64,000 bases of DNA from Egicoccus sp. AB-alg2. Lineage in GTDB: Bacteria; Actinomycetota; Nitriliruptoria; Nitriliruptorales; Nitriliruptoraceae. Shown in pieces: positions 1 to 8,336 of the stretch. The notes beneath the pieces are model-generated. The model did not search any database, was not told where the DNA came from, and saw nothing but the letters and a program-made list of their open reading frames with translations. The stretch spans positions 1-64,000 of the forward strand of contig NZ_JBGUAX010000005.1 in the NCBI RefSeq assembly GCF_041821065.1, in the 5' to 3' direction. Positions within the stretch are counted from its first letter, which is position 1; the number at the start of each line of letters is the position of its first letter. Both the position numbers and the translations under genes were made by a program.

Positions 1-100
1 AGGTGGTGGGTCGCCGCGCGGCCCCATCCGCTCAAACCGCATACCCGAAACCTGACCAGCGTCAGCTTGTGGGCTGGCGGCGCCGGCTGCCGCAGCTGGC

Positions 101-445
101 CTAGGCCCAGCCGAGGTCGTGGAGACGGTCGTCGTCGATGCCCAGGTGGTGGGCGAACTCGTGCACGACCGTGACGTAGATCTCCTCGACGAGGTCTTCC
201 TCGTCGTCGCAGTAGTCGCACAGCGCGAGGCGGAAGATCCGGATCACGTCGGGCATGGCACCGGCGTACTCCTCGCGCTCGGTCAGCGGGATGCCCTCGT
301 AGATGCCGAGCAGGTCGGGTTCGTCCTCGTGGCGGTCCTCGACCAGGACGACCACGTTGTCGAACTGTTCCCAGAGTTCGTCGGGGACGTCGTCGAGCGC
401 CTTCCCCACCAGTTCCTCGAAGCGCTGCTCGGGGATCGGGTCCAC
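101..445 (-). CDS. Small zinc metallopeptidase-like protein (DUF1025/zincin family)
   Basis: Compact 114-residue protein of the PF06262-type minimal zincin family found widely in actinobacteria; its physiological substrate is unknown. The family signature is clear: a zinc-binding HEFAHH motif (His95, Glu96, His99) followed by LGIDDDRLHDLGW near the C-terminus. A CDYC pair lies at about residues 76-79. The frame stays open upstream to 631, but that extension overlaps the aldolase end and reads as Arg/Pro-rich noise, so I chose the GTG at 445, which starts MDPIPEQRFEELV as in the family. It follows fba on the same strand after about 100 bases and is probably cotranscribed. No signal peptide, so presumably cytoplasmic. 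The family call is solid; the start is less certain. Confidence 0.8.
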   Translation of the reverse strand: MDPIPEQRFEELVGKALDDVPDELWEQFDNVVVLVEDRHEDEPDLLGIYEGIPLTEREEYAGAMPDVIRIFRLALCDYCDDEEDLVEEIYVTVVHEFAHHLGIDDDRLHDLGWA

Positions 446-543
446 GCGTCTGCCCTGCCCGCCCGCGCGGGGCGTCGTCGCCGGCTGGCCACGGCCGCCG
501 ACGGGCCGGCCCACGCTGGGGCGCGGCCCGTCGGCAGCGCGTG

Positions 544-1566
544 TCAGCGGACCTTGGTGCCGGTCGACCGCAGCATCTCGCAGGCCTCGACCACGCGGCG
601 GGCCATCGCCGCTTCCGCGGAAGCGCCCCACCCGCGCGGGTCGTAGACCTTCTTGTTGCCGACCTCGCCGTCGACCTTCAGCACGCCGTCGTAGTTGCGG
701 AACATGTGGTCGGCGACCGGCCGCGTGAAGGCGTACTGCGTGTCGGTGTCGATGTTCATCTTCACCACACCGTGGTCGAGCGCCTCGTGGATCTCGTCGA
801 GGGTCGAACCGGACCCGCCGTGGAAGACGAGGTCGAACGGCTGCTCGACGCCGGTCTTGCCGGCGACGGCGTCCTGGAGGTCCTTGAGGATCGAGGGTCG
901 CAACTGCACGTGGCCCGGCTTGTAGACGCCGTGGACGTTGCCGAACGTCGCCGCCAGCAGGTAGCGGCCGTGCTCTCCCGTGCCGAGTTCCTCGGCGACC
1001 CGCATCGCGTCGCCCGGCGTGGAGTACAGCTTGTCGTTCATCTCGCCGACGATGCCGTCCTCCTCGCCGCCGACCACGCCGATCTCCATCTCCATGATGG
1101 CCCGGGCGTCACGGCAGGCCGCGAGCAGTTCCTTGGCAATGGACAGGTTCTCCTCGAGTTCGACGGCCGAGCCGTCCCACATGTGGGACTGGAACAGCGG
1201 CTGCTCACCGCGGGCGACCCGCTCGCGGGAGATCTCGACCAGCGGCCGCATGAAGTCGTCGAGCTTGTCCTTCGGGCAGTGGTCGGTGTGCAGCGCGATG
1301 TTCACCGGGTACTGCTCGGCGACGACCCGGGCGTACTCCGCGAACGCGGTCGCACCGACGACCATGTGCTTCTTCGACGAGCCGGACCAGAAGGCGGCGC
1401 CGCCGGTGGAGACCTGGACGATGCCGTCGCTCTCGGCCTCGGCGAAGCCCTGCAGCGCCGCGTTCAGGGTCATGGACGAGGTGACGTTGATCGCCGGGTA
1501 GGCGAACGCGCCGCGCTTGGCGCGGTCGAGCATCTCCTCGTAGGCCTCGGGGGTCGCGATCGGCAT
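544..1566 (-). CDS. fba: Class II fructose-bisphosphate aldolase
   Basis: Zinc-dependent aldolase that cleaves fructose 1,6-bisphosphate to dihydroxyacetone phosphate and glyceraldehyde 3-phosphate in glycolysis, and runs in reverse in gluconeogenesis. The 340-residue length fits the long class IIA form of actinobacteria and enterobacteria. Visible family motifs are the N-terminal FAYPAINVTSS, the metal-site stretch HTDHCPKDKLDD, the acidic EMEIGVVGGEEDG segment, FGNVHGVYKPG and the phosphate-binding FHGGSGS, then NIDTDTQYA. The ATG at 1566 has AGGAGAT upstream in the right place; the frame extends further, but without family sequence. It lies downstream of a phosphohexomutase on the same strand (96-base gap), making a small sugar-phosphate cluster. 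Confidence 0.96.
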   Translation of the reverse strand: MPIATPEAYEEMLDRAKRGAFAYPAINVTSSMTLNAALQGFAEAESDGIVQVSTGGAAFWSGSSKKHMVVGATAFAEYARVVAEQYPVNIALHTDHCPKDKLDDFMRPLVEISRERVARGEQPLFQSHMWDGSAVELEENLSIAKELLAACRDARAIMEMEIGVVGGEEDGIVGEMNDKLYSTPGDAMRVAEELGTGEHGRYLLAATFGNVHGVYKPGHVQLRPSILKDLQDAVAGKTGVEQPFDLVFHGGSGSTLDEIHEALDHGVVKMNIDTDTQYAFTRPVADHMFRNYDGVLKVDGEVGNKKVYDPRGWGASAEAAMARRVVEACEMLRSTGTKVR

Positions 1567-1662
1567 GGGATCTCCTGCGGTGGATCGAGGTTGGTGGGTG
1601 GGCGACGAATCGGACGGCGAGCCTCGGCGACCGGGGCGGTCAGGCTGGCGGGCAGGATCCAA

Positions 1663-3399
1663 TCAGTTCAGACCGACGAACGCGGCCAGGTCGGTGGCGA
1701 CCGCGGCGGCGCGCTGCAGCAGTTCCTCGGCGCGGGTGTCGAGGTCCTCGTCGGGGCGCAGCTCGCCGCGGAGGTCGACGTAGATCTTCAGCTTGGGTTC
1801 GGTACCCGACGGGCGGATGAGGGCTCGCCCGTCGGTGAGCTCGAGCGCCACCATGTCGTGCGCCTCGAGCCAGGGCGGACGCTCCTCGGCGCCGACGCGG
1901 TAGTCGAGGCTCGACAGGACCTGCTGTCCGGCCAGTTCCTCGGGAACCTGCGTCTCCAGCACGGCCATCGCCTGCGCGATCTCCGCGAGGCCGGCGCTTC
2001 CGGGACGCGTGATCGAGTGCTGGTGGCTGACCCACAGGCCGTGGCGCCGGTAGAGCTCCTCGAGCCGGTCGCGGACGGTGCGGCCCTCCGCCGCCAGCGA
2101 ACGGGCCAGCCCGGCGAACGCGACGGCAGCGCCGATGCCGTCCTTGTCGCGCACGACGGTCCCGACCGAGGAGCCGAGCGCTTCCTCGAAGCCGTACACG
2201 AACGAGCGGCCCTCGGCCCGCTCCAGGTCCCGTGCGGCGGCGCAAATCCACTTGAACCCGGTCAGCGTGAATTCCGCGTGCGCGCCGTACTTGGCGGCGA
2301 CGTCGCGGAACATGGGCGTGGACACGATCGAGGCAACCACCAGCGGCCGGTCCGCGTCCGTGCCGGCCAGCAGGTGGTCGGTGAGCAGCACGCCGATCTG
2401 GTTGCCGGTCAGCAGCCGGTAGCCGCCGTTGCCGTCGGGCACCGCCGCCGCCAGGCGGTCGGCGTCCGGGTCGTTGGCGAGGACGAGCGTCGCATCCACC
2501 TCCCGGGCCAGCTCCAGCGCCGCGTCCATGGCGCCCGGCTCCTCGGGGTTCGGGAACCGGACGGTCGGGAACCGGCCGTCGGGCTCCGCCTGCGAGGGCA
2601 CCAGGTGCAGGTCGTGGAACCCGGCCTCGCCCATGGCGCGCTGGACCAACTCACCACCGACGCCGTGGAGGGGGGTGTAGACGATGGTCAGGTCGGGACC
2701 GGGCGTGTCGGGCCGCGCGGCAGCGAGCTCGCCGAGGTAGCGGTCGACGACCTCGGCGGGGACCGGCGCCACCAGTTCGCTGGCCAGCGGGTCCGCCAGC
2801 GGGATGTCGACCGCCGGACCCGCGGCCTCGATGGCCGCCGCGATGGCGGCGTCCGTCGGCGGCACGATCTGCGCCGCACCCTCGGCATACACCTTGTAGC
2901 CGTTGTACTCGGGCGGGTTGTGGCTGGCGGTGATGACCACGGCGGCCGCGGCGTCCAGGACGCGCTGCGCGTAGGCGACCAGCGGGGTCGGCCGCGGCGA
3001 CGGGAACCACCGCACCTTCAGCCCGGCGCCCGCGAACACCGCCACCGCCTCGCGCGCGAACTCCTCGGAGTCGACGCGGGCGTCGAAGCCGACGACGACT
3101 CCGCGCTCGGCGGCGCCGGGCACCGTCGCGAGCAAGTGGTCGGCCAGCCCGCGACTCGTGCGCCGGACCACGGCGCGGTTCATGCGGTTGGTGCCCGCGC
3201 CGACGATCCCCCGGAGCCCGGCCGTGCCGAACTCCAGGCCGACACCGACGCGCTCGAGCAGCTCTGCCTGGTCGCCCGCGTCGAGCAACGCCTGCAGCTC
3301 CGCGCGGGTGGACTCGTCGGGGTCCCCCGCGATCCAGGCACTGGCACGCGCCTGGAGGTCGCCGAGGGTCGGGCCGGATTCCGTGACGTGTTCGCTCAT
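1663..3399 (-). CDS. pmmB: Phospho-sugar mutase (phosphoglucomutase/phosphomannomutase, PmmB-like)
   Basis: Alpha-D-phosphohexomutase that moves a phosphate between C1 and C6 of hexoses through a phosphoserine. All four family motifs are present in order: the phosphoserine loop TASHNPPEYNGYK at about residue 155, the metal site DPDADRLA, the sugar-specificity loop GFEEALGSS and the phosphate-binding RPSGTEPKLKIY near the C-terminus. At 578 residues it matches the long PgcA/PGM2/PmmB group (mycobacterial Rv3308 type) rather than the 450-residue ManB/GlmM forms. The GEAALG-type loop suggests glucose and mannose phosphates as substrates, but specificity cannot be fixed from sequence. It feeds the same sugar-phosphate pool as the downstream aldolase. 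Confidence 0.93.
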   Translation of the reverse strand: MSEHVTESGPTLGDLQARASAWIAGDPDESTRAELQALLDAGDQAELLERVGVGLEFGTAGLRGIVGAGTNRMNRAVVRRTSRGLADHLLATVPGAAERGVVVGFDARVDSEEFAREAVAVFAGAGLKVRWFPSPRPTPLVAYAQRVLDAAAAVVITASHNPPEYNGYKVYAEGAAQIVPPTDAAIAAAIEAAGPAVDIPLADPLASELVAPVPAEVVDRYLGELAAARPDTPGPDLTIVYTPLHGVGGELVQRAMGEAGFHDLHLVPSQAEPDGRFPTVRFPNPEEPGAMDAALELAREVDATLVLANDPDADRLAAAVPDGNGGYRLLTGNQIGVLLTDHLLAGTDADRPLVVASIVSTPMFRDVAAKYGAHAEFTLTGFKWICAAARDLERAEGRSFVYGFEEALGSSVGTVVRDKDGIGAAVAFAGLARSLAAEGRTVRDRLEELYRRHGLWVSHQHSITRPGSAGLAEIAQAMAVLETQVPEELAGQQVLSSLDYRVGAEERPPWLEAHDMVALELTDGRALIRPSGTEPKLKIYVDLRGELRPDEDLDTRAEELLQRAAAVATDLAAFVGLN

Positions 3400-3457
3400 G
3401 CGCGCAGAGCCTAGGGGCCGCGCGCGGATCGGCCCACCCCGTCGGCCCTGCGCCTGG

Positions 3458-3715
3458 TCACCGCCGCGCGCCGGCCATCCGGCTTCGCGCTCCGGACCGC
3501 CGTGCCCGGACCAGACCGACCGCGGCCAGGATCAGCAGGACGTCGCCCACGCCGGCGAGCGTCCAGCGCAGCCACGTCGGCGCACCGAACGGATCGGCCA
3601 CCGCCAGCGCGAGCAGCACCACGCCGGCGACGAGGTCGACGACGGCGGCAGTCGGCAGACGACGCGGTGCCTGCCCGGTGGCGGCCGCGGTGGTGGGACG
3701 GACGGTGCTGGTCAT
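3458..3715 (-). CDS. Small two-helix membrane protein, function unknown
   Basis: An 85-residue protein I do not recognise. It has a Thr/Ala-rich N-terminus, then two hydrophobic segments (about residues 25-43, AAVVDLVAGVVLLALAVAD, and 50-70, rich in Leu/Val), and ends in a strongly basic Arg-rich tail. That predicts a two-pass inner-membrane protein with the tail in the cytoplasm. The ATG at 3715 is preceded by GGAGGAAG, an excellent ribosome site, which is the main reason to believe the gene. It is transcribed away from the XRE-type regulator at 3869, leaving a 153-base divergent promoter region that contains a short GCCGGCG/CGCCGGC hairpin near 3736-3752. Confidence 0.6.
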   Translation of the reverse strand: MTSTVRPTTAAATGQAPRRLPTAAVVDLVAGVVLLALAVADPFGAPTWLRWTLAGVGDVLLILAAVGLVRARRSGARSRMAGARR

Positions 3716-3868
3716 GAGGCTTCCTCCTCGACGTGCCGGCGGTTCGCCGGCGGGTCCTGCCACCCTGCGGTCGCCACGTCACACCGTCGATGACCTGGGA
3801 GGTAACGGACGCCGGTGCGGCCCGGACGTACGGTGCCGACGTAGCCAGGGCGAGACCGGAGGATCCGC

Positions 3869-4669
3869 GTGAGCAGCGCCGAGCGAGTCGTCGAGAGCTT
3901 CGGTGACCGGTTGCGGGACTGGCGCGAGCGGCGCCGGTGCACACAGCTGGACCTCTCCCTGGCGACCGGCGTCTCCACACGCCACCTCTCGTTCCTGGAG
4001 ACCGGCCGGTCGCGGCCGAGCCGCGACATGGTCCTGACCCTCGCCGACGCGCTGGACGTCCCGCTGCGCGAGCGCAACCGGCTCCTGACCGCGGCGGGGT
4101 TCGCGCCGTCCTACGGGCACCGGCCGCTGCAGGCGCCGGAGTTGTCGGCGGTGCGGCAGGCCGTCGACACGGTGCTGCGCGGGCACCTGCCGAACCCGGC
4201 GCTGGCGGTCGACGGCCGGTGGAACCTCGTCGACATGAACGCGGCCGTCGCCGTCCTGGTCGACGGCGTCGCCGCACACCTGCTGGAGCCGCCGGCGAAC
4301 GTCTATCGGGCCACCCTGCACCCGGACGGCATCGCGCCGCGGATCCGCAACCTCGACGAGGTGGCCCATCACCTGCTCGGGCGGCTCCGCCGCGAGGTGG
4401 AACTGTCCGGGGACAAGGCGCTGGCCGACCTGCTCGCCGAGGTCGAGCGCTACCCGACCGTCCGCGCGCTGCCGCGCCACCTCGACGTCCCCGCCGAGGT
4501 GGTGCTGCCGGTCCGCCTGCGGCACCCGGCGGGCGAGTTGGCCTTCTTCACGACCATGACGACCTTCGGCACGCCGGTGGACGTGACGGTGGCCGAGCTC
4601 GCGATCGAGACGTTCTTCCCGTTCGACGCGACGACGGCGGCACGCCTCCGCGAACTCGTCCCGGCGTGA
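3869..4669 (+). CDS. XRE-family regulator with MmyB-like ligand-binding domain
   Basis: A 266-residue transcription factor. Residues about 12-66 form a helix-turn-helix of the Cro/C1 type, ending in the recognition-helix motif VSTRHLSFLETGRSRPS that typifies the MmyB/MLTR group. Residues about 90-260 match the PAS-like ligand-binding domain of that group (NPALAVDGRWNLVDMN, then a C-terminal AFFTTMTTFGTPVDVTVAEL). In this family the ligand is thought to be a fatty acid or similar small molecule, and targets are often adjacent oxidoreductase or transporter genes. Here the divergent neighbour is only a small membrane protein, so the target is unclear. The GTG start has GGAGGAT just upstream. Confidence 0.9.
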   Translation: MSSAERVVESFGDRLRDWRERRRCTQLDLSLATGVSTRHLSFLETGRSRPSRDMVLTLADALDVPLRERNRLLTAAGFAPSYGHRPLQAPELSAVRQAVDTVLRGHLPNPALAVDGRWNLVDMNAAVAVLVDGVAAHLLEPPANVYRATLHPDGIAPRIRNLDEVAHHLLGRLRREVELSGDKALADLLAEVERYPTVRALPRHLDVPAEVVLPVRLRHPAGELAFFTTMTTFGTPVDVTVAELAIETFFPFDATTAARLRELVPA

Positions 4670-4901
4670 CGCTGCCTGGGACGTGACCGCCCGGCGGGTA
4701 GGTGGCCGCGTCGGTGTGCGGGGTGTGTGGGGCCGAGGCGGTGGACGCGCCCGGGTGGGGCGCAAAGGTCCCGGCCGGGTCGGGACCTTCCGCGCGCCAG
4801 GTCAGGCCTTGCGACCGGCGATACGAACCGTCGCACCGTCGACACTCCCTTCCAACGGCACCGACACCGGCGCCACCACCCACCGAACAAGCGAGACCCA
4901 C

Positions 4902-5456
4902 ATGAGCACCGACCTCACCACCGGCCGCGCCCAGGGCACCGCCCCCAAGATCGAACTCCACCTGCGCCCCAACCGGCTGTTCACCCTCGTCGCCTTCGCC
5001 GCCATCATCATCGGCGCCTTCTCCGCCCTCGGCGGCATCGGCGGCGCCATCTACACCTACCGCACCGCCGCCGTGGAGAACATCGTCACCCCCGACGACG
5101 CCGCCATCCCCGGCATCGCCGTGCGCGGCCCGATCTCCATGTGGGTCCAGTCCGACATCATCACCCACCACCAGCTCGAGTCCACCGAAGGGCTGCGCTA
5201 CGCCGAGATGGAACGCATGGTCCCCCAGATCGACGAAGCCACCGGCGAGGTCGTGCTCGACGAGGCCGGCGAACCCGTCATGGTCCCCAACGACGCCCGC
5301 ATGAGCTGGATCACCGCCACCTCGCTCACCACCGTGCTCGCCCTCGGAATCCTGTCCTACGCCTTCTCCGCCTTCGCCTTCGTGGTCGGCCTGACCCTGC
5401 TCGGCCTCGGCCTGGTCGTCCTCAAGCTCCGCCGCGACGCCGTCGCCTTCGCCTGA
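4902..5456 (+). CDS. Two-helix membrane protein with extracytoplasmic middle domain, unknown
   Basis: A 184-residue protein I do not recognise. A short polar N-terminus is followed by a hydrophobic segment at about residues 28-51 (FTLVAFAAIIIGAFSALGGI), a roughly 80-residue polar and acidic middle part (with MWVQSDIITHHQLES and EMERMVPQIDEATGEVV), and a long hydrophobic C-terminal region at about 135-175 that may cross once or twice. The middle domain is probably outside the membrane. No strong Shine-Dalgarno sequence precedes the ATG. Codons are strongly C-ending, as expected for a well-expressed real gene. It stands alone, closed by a strong hairpin at 5509-5546. Confidence 0.75.
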   Translation: MSTDLTTGRAQGTAPKIELHLRPNRLFTLVAFAAIIIGAFSALGGIGGAIYTYRTAAVENIVTPDDAAIPGIAVRGPISMWVQSDIITHHQLESTEGLRYAEMERMVPQIDEATGEVVLDEAGEPVMVPNDARMSWITATSLTTVLALGILSYAFSAFAFVVGLTLLGLGLVVLKLRRDAVAFA

Positions 5457-5508
5457 CGAACCCAGCTCGCCTCTCTCGCAGAGGCTCCGACTCCCAGGGG
5501 TGGGGTCG

Positions 5509-5546
5509 GCAAGGGCCGGTGGTCTTCCCAGACCGCCGGCCCTTGC
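5509..5546 (+). terminator. Strong 17-bp hairpin downstream of the 4902-5456 gene
   Basis: Two 17-base arms (5509-5525 and 5530-5546) pair with only one G:T wobble around a TCCC loop. No T-run follows, as is common in high-GC actinobacteria. It sits 50 bases after the upstream stop codon. Confidence 0.7.
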
Positions 5547-5729
5547 GCATGCCTTGCGCCCTCGGCCGATCGGCCGTCGTGGGCGCGCGTCGACCCAATT
5601 GGTCGCAATTGTCGCCCACACGAATATTGTCGTCGCGCCTCCAATCCCGGACGGCACGGGAGCGCCGCCGGGATCGCCGTCGGAGAGCGGCGCCATGGGA
5701 GGCCTCACGTGACCTGGGAGGGTGTACGT

Positions 5730-7604
5730 ATGAGATTCACGTTCCGTCGCATGGGACGGATGCCCAGGGCCGGACGTCGCTCGCTGGCGATCACGGCCTC
5801 GGTAGCACTGCTGGCGGGGGCCCTGCCGACGGCGGCCTTCGCGCAGCTTCCTTCGACCGACGACCCACGCGTCGGGCTCGGCGGTGGCGCCTTCGACGCC
5901 GAGACCGCGACGCTGGGCATGGAGCAGACCGGGTTCTTCGACAAGCGTGAGAGTCCGTTCTTCGACCCCGCGACCAGTCTGAGTCCCAACGTTGCGGCCG
6001 CGATCGGGACGGCCAACTCGGACATGGCGTTCACCGGCGACCACGTCATCCACGGCAACTGGCGCGGCTTCCAGATCTACGACATCTCCGACCCGAGCAA
6101 CCCGACGCTGCGCACGGAGGTCCTCTGCCCCGGCGGCCAGGGTGACGTCAACGTCCACGGCAACCTGCTCTTCCACTCGGTGGAGCAAGCCACCGCTCGC
6201 GTCGACTGCGGCGCGCAGGGCACGCTGCCCGGGGACCAGCCCGACCCCGAACGGTTCCGTGGTGTGCGCATCTGGGACATCAGCGACCTCGACAATCCGT
6301 TCCAAGTGGCGGCCGTGCAGACGTGCCGCGGGTCGCACACGAACCGCCTGGTCGAGGACCCGAACGACCCGACGCGGGTCTACATCTACAACAACGGCAC
6401 CTCCACGTTCCGGCACCCCGACGAGGAGCCGGGCTGCACCGACCACCCGCTGACCACCGACCCGGTGACCGACGAGAACGTCGACCGCTGGCAGATCGAG
6501 GTCATCGAGGTGCCTCTGGCCAACCCGGCGGCAGCCCGGATCGTCAACGAGGCCAGGCTGTTCGCCGACGAGGAAACCGGGGCGCTGAACGGGCTCAACA
6601 ACACGCAGTCCGGTGCGCTGCATCCGTGCGCAACCGCTGCCGAGGGTTCGTGTGCACCGGCCGGTGCCGCCTACTCGCCGCTTCCGAACACCAACACCTG
6701 CCACGACATCACGGCCTACCCGGAGATCGGCCTGGCCGCCGGCGCCTGCCAGGGCAACGGCATCCTGATCGACATCTCCGACCCGGCCGACCCCGTGCGG
6801 ATCGACGCCGTCGCGGACCCGAACTTCTCGTACTGGCACTCGGCGAACTTCAGCAACGACGGCACGAAGGTGCTGTTCACCGACGAGTGGGGCGGCGGCA
6901 CCGGTCCCCGGTGCGCGGCGAACCACCAGCTGTCCTGGGGCGCGAATGCCCTGTTCGAGATCGTGGACGGCAAGCTCGAGTTCGCCAGCTACTACAAGCT
7001 GCCGGCTCCCCAGACGAACACGGAGAACTGCGTCGCCCACCAGGCGAACATCGTGCCCGTGCCCGGCCGTGACGTCATCGTCCAGGCCTGGTACCAGGGC
7101 GGCATCTCCATGTTCGACTGGACCGACCCGAAGAACCCGTTCGAGATCGGTTACTTCGACCGCGGCCCGATCGACGAGGAAGTGATGATCCTCGGTGGGC
7201 ACTGGTCGGGCTACTGGTACAACGGCAACGTCTTCGGCGCGGAGATCGCCCGCGGCCTGGACGTCCTCGACCTGACGCCGACGGACGACCTGACCGCGAA
7301 CGAGATCGAGGCCGCCAAGACGGTCCAACTCGACGAGCACAACGCGATGTCGATGCGCATGATCACGTGGGAGCCCAGCTTCCCGCTGATCCGCGCGACC
7401 ATCGACCAGCTCGCCCGTGACGGTTCACTGGCGGCCAACAAGGCGAAGCAGGTTTACGGCTTCGTGGAGCGCGCCGAGCGGTTCGCCGACGGTCCGCAGC
7501 GCAACGCGGCCAAGCCGCAGCTGCAGAACGCGCTGAAGCAGTTGAACAGCGCGGACCACCAGCGGCTGATCGACGCCATCAACGACGTGATGGCCACCCT
7601 GTAG
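5730..7604 (+). CDS. Secreted LVIVD/beta-propeller-like repeat protein with C-terminal FIMAH-like domain
   Basis: A 624-residue exported protein. The N-terminus is a signal peptide: basic MRFTFRRMGRMPRAGRR, a hydrophobic core, and an AFA-Q cleavage site near residue 38. The body carries repeated YDISDPSNPT, WDISDLDNPF, IDISDPADPV and FDWTDPKNPF units, the pattern of LVIVD repeats that fold as propeller-like blades. The last 70 residues (IDQLARDGSLAANKAKQVYG onward) form a helical bundle resembling the FIMAH domain of surface proteins. Eight or more cysteines suggest disulfides outside the cell. The start ATG follows GGGAGGG. Upstream sequence (5560-5640) is locally AT-rich and probably holds the promoter. 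Substrate or ligand unknown. Confidence 0.85.
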   Translation: MRFTFRRMGRMPRAGRRSLAITASVALLAGALPTAAFAQLPSTDDPRVGLGGGAFDAETATLGMEQTGFFDKRESPFFDPATSLSPNVAAAIGTANSDMAFTGDHVIHGNWRGFQIYDISDPSNPTLRTEVLCPGGQGDVNVHGNLLFHSVEQATARVDCGAQGTLPGDQPDPERFRGVRIWDISDLDNPFQVAAVQTCRGSHTNRLVEDPNDPTRVYIYNNGTSTFRHPDEEPGCTDHPLTTDPVTDENVDRWQIEVIEVPLANPAAARIVNEARLFADEETGALNGLNNTQSGALHPCATAAEGSCAPAGAAYSPLPNTNTCHDITAYPEIGLAAGACQGNGILIDISDPADPVRIDAVADPNFSYWHSANFSNDGTKVLFTDEWGGGTGPRCAANHQLSWGANALFEIVDGKLEFASYYKLPAPQTNTENCVAHQANIVPVPGRDVIVQAWYQGGISMFDWTDPKNPFEIGYFDRGPIDEEVMILGGHWSGYWYNGNVFGAEIARGLDVLDLTPTDDLTANEIEAAKTVQLDEHNAMSMRMITWEPSFPLIRATIDQLARDGSLAANKAKQVYGFVERAERFADGPQRNAAKPQLQNALKQLNSADHQRLIDAINDVMATL

Positions 7605-7622
7605 CCATCGCGTCCGGGCAAC

Positions 7623-7679
7623 GAAGCGCCCGGCCCGACCGCACCCGCTCGAGCGGTGCGCGTCCGGGCCGGGCGCTTC
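7623..7679. terminator. Bidirectional terminator between convergent genes
   Basis: Perfect 15-base arms (7623-7637 and 7665-7679) enclose a second small hairpin built on CACCCGCTCGAGCGGTG. It lies between the stop of the LVIVD protein (+) and the stop of the TetR gene (-), so it can serve both. Confidence 0.8.
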
Positions 7680-7715
7680 CCGCCGTGCAGCGGGTACCCG
7701 AGTTCGCCGGTCGCC

Positions 7716-8336
7716 TCAGCGGGCCACGGCACGGTCGAGCACCGCGTCCGCGAGCGAACGCAACAGCTCACGCCGTTGCGGCACGCGCTGTGCCTCGGGG
7801 TTGAGCGCGGCCGAGTCGATCAGGCCGTGCACGGCCAGGACCGCGGTGCGGGCGTCCTCGTCGGACAGCGCGGGCGCGCCCCGTCGGAGCGCGTCGACCC
7901 ACGCGTCGACGTAGCGACGGTGGTTGCGGGCCGCCAGCCGCCGGTAGTCCGCCGGCAGGTGACGCAACTCGCGTACCAGCAGCACCAGCGCCGACGGCTG
8001 ACCGAGTGCGAGCTCCAGCTGGGCGTCCAGGAGGGTCCGCACGGCCTCGCCGGGCGGCTGGGCCGCGGCCCGGTCGATGGCCGGTCGCAGCTGCTCCCAG
8101 ATCCGGTCGAGCACCGCCATCAGCAGCGCGTCCTTGGACGCGAAGTGGCGGTACAGACCCGGACCGGTGATGCCGGCGGCGGCGCCCAGGTCGTCGACGC
8201 TAGTGCCGTGGAAGCCGTGTTCGAGGAACAACTGCTCGGCGGCGTCCAGGACGGCTTCGCGACGGCGCTGGCCGCGCGTGGTCGACGTCCGCCCCGACGT
8301 CGGGGCCGGGACGGACGCCGCTGCCGGCTCGTTCAC
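7716..8336 (-). CDS. TetR-family repressor of the adjacent acyl-CoA dehydrogenase operon
   Basis: A 206-residue TetR-type regulator. The N-terminal helix-turn-helix is textbook: RREAVLDAAEQLFLEHGFHGTSVDDLGAAAGITGPGLYRHFASKDALL, residues about 25-75. The variable C-terminal helical domain should bind an inducer, plausibly an acyl-CoA. The GTG start overlaps the stop of the upstream acyl-CoA dehydrogenase by four bases (GTGA), so the repressor is the last gene of the operon it probably controls, and it is translationally coupled. A palindromic AGTGA-ACGA-TCACT site sits just upstream of the operon's first gene at 10714-10727. The general arrangement resembles KstR/FadR-type control of fadE genes; the ligand is inferred, not shown. 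Confidence 0.93.
   Translation of the reverse strand: MNEPAAASVPAPTSGRTSTTRGQRRREAVLDAAEQLFLEHGFHGTSVDDLGAAAGITGPGLYRHFASKDALLMAVLDRIWEQLRPAIDRAAAQPPGEAVRTLLDAQLELALGQPSALVLLVRELRHLPADYRRLAARNHRRYVDAWVDALRRGAPALSDEDARTAVLAVHGLIDSAALNPEAQRVPQRRELLRSLADAVLDRAVAR

Noticed and set aside
541-3414. A 957-codon open plus-strand frame antisense to the aldolase and phosphohexomutase
   Set aside because: Composition is the Arg/Gly/Val-rich kind produced by antisense reading of GC-rich genes, with no motif; both genes beneath it are certain.
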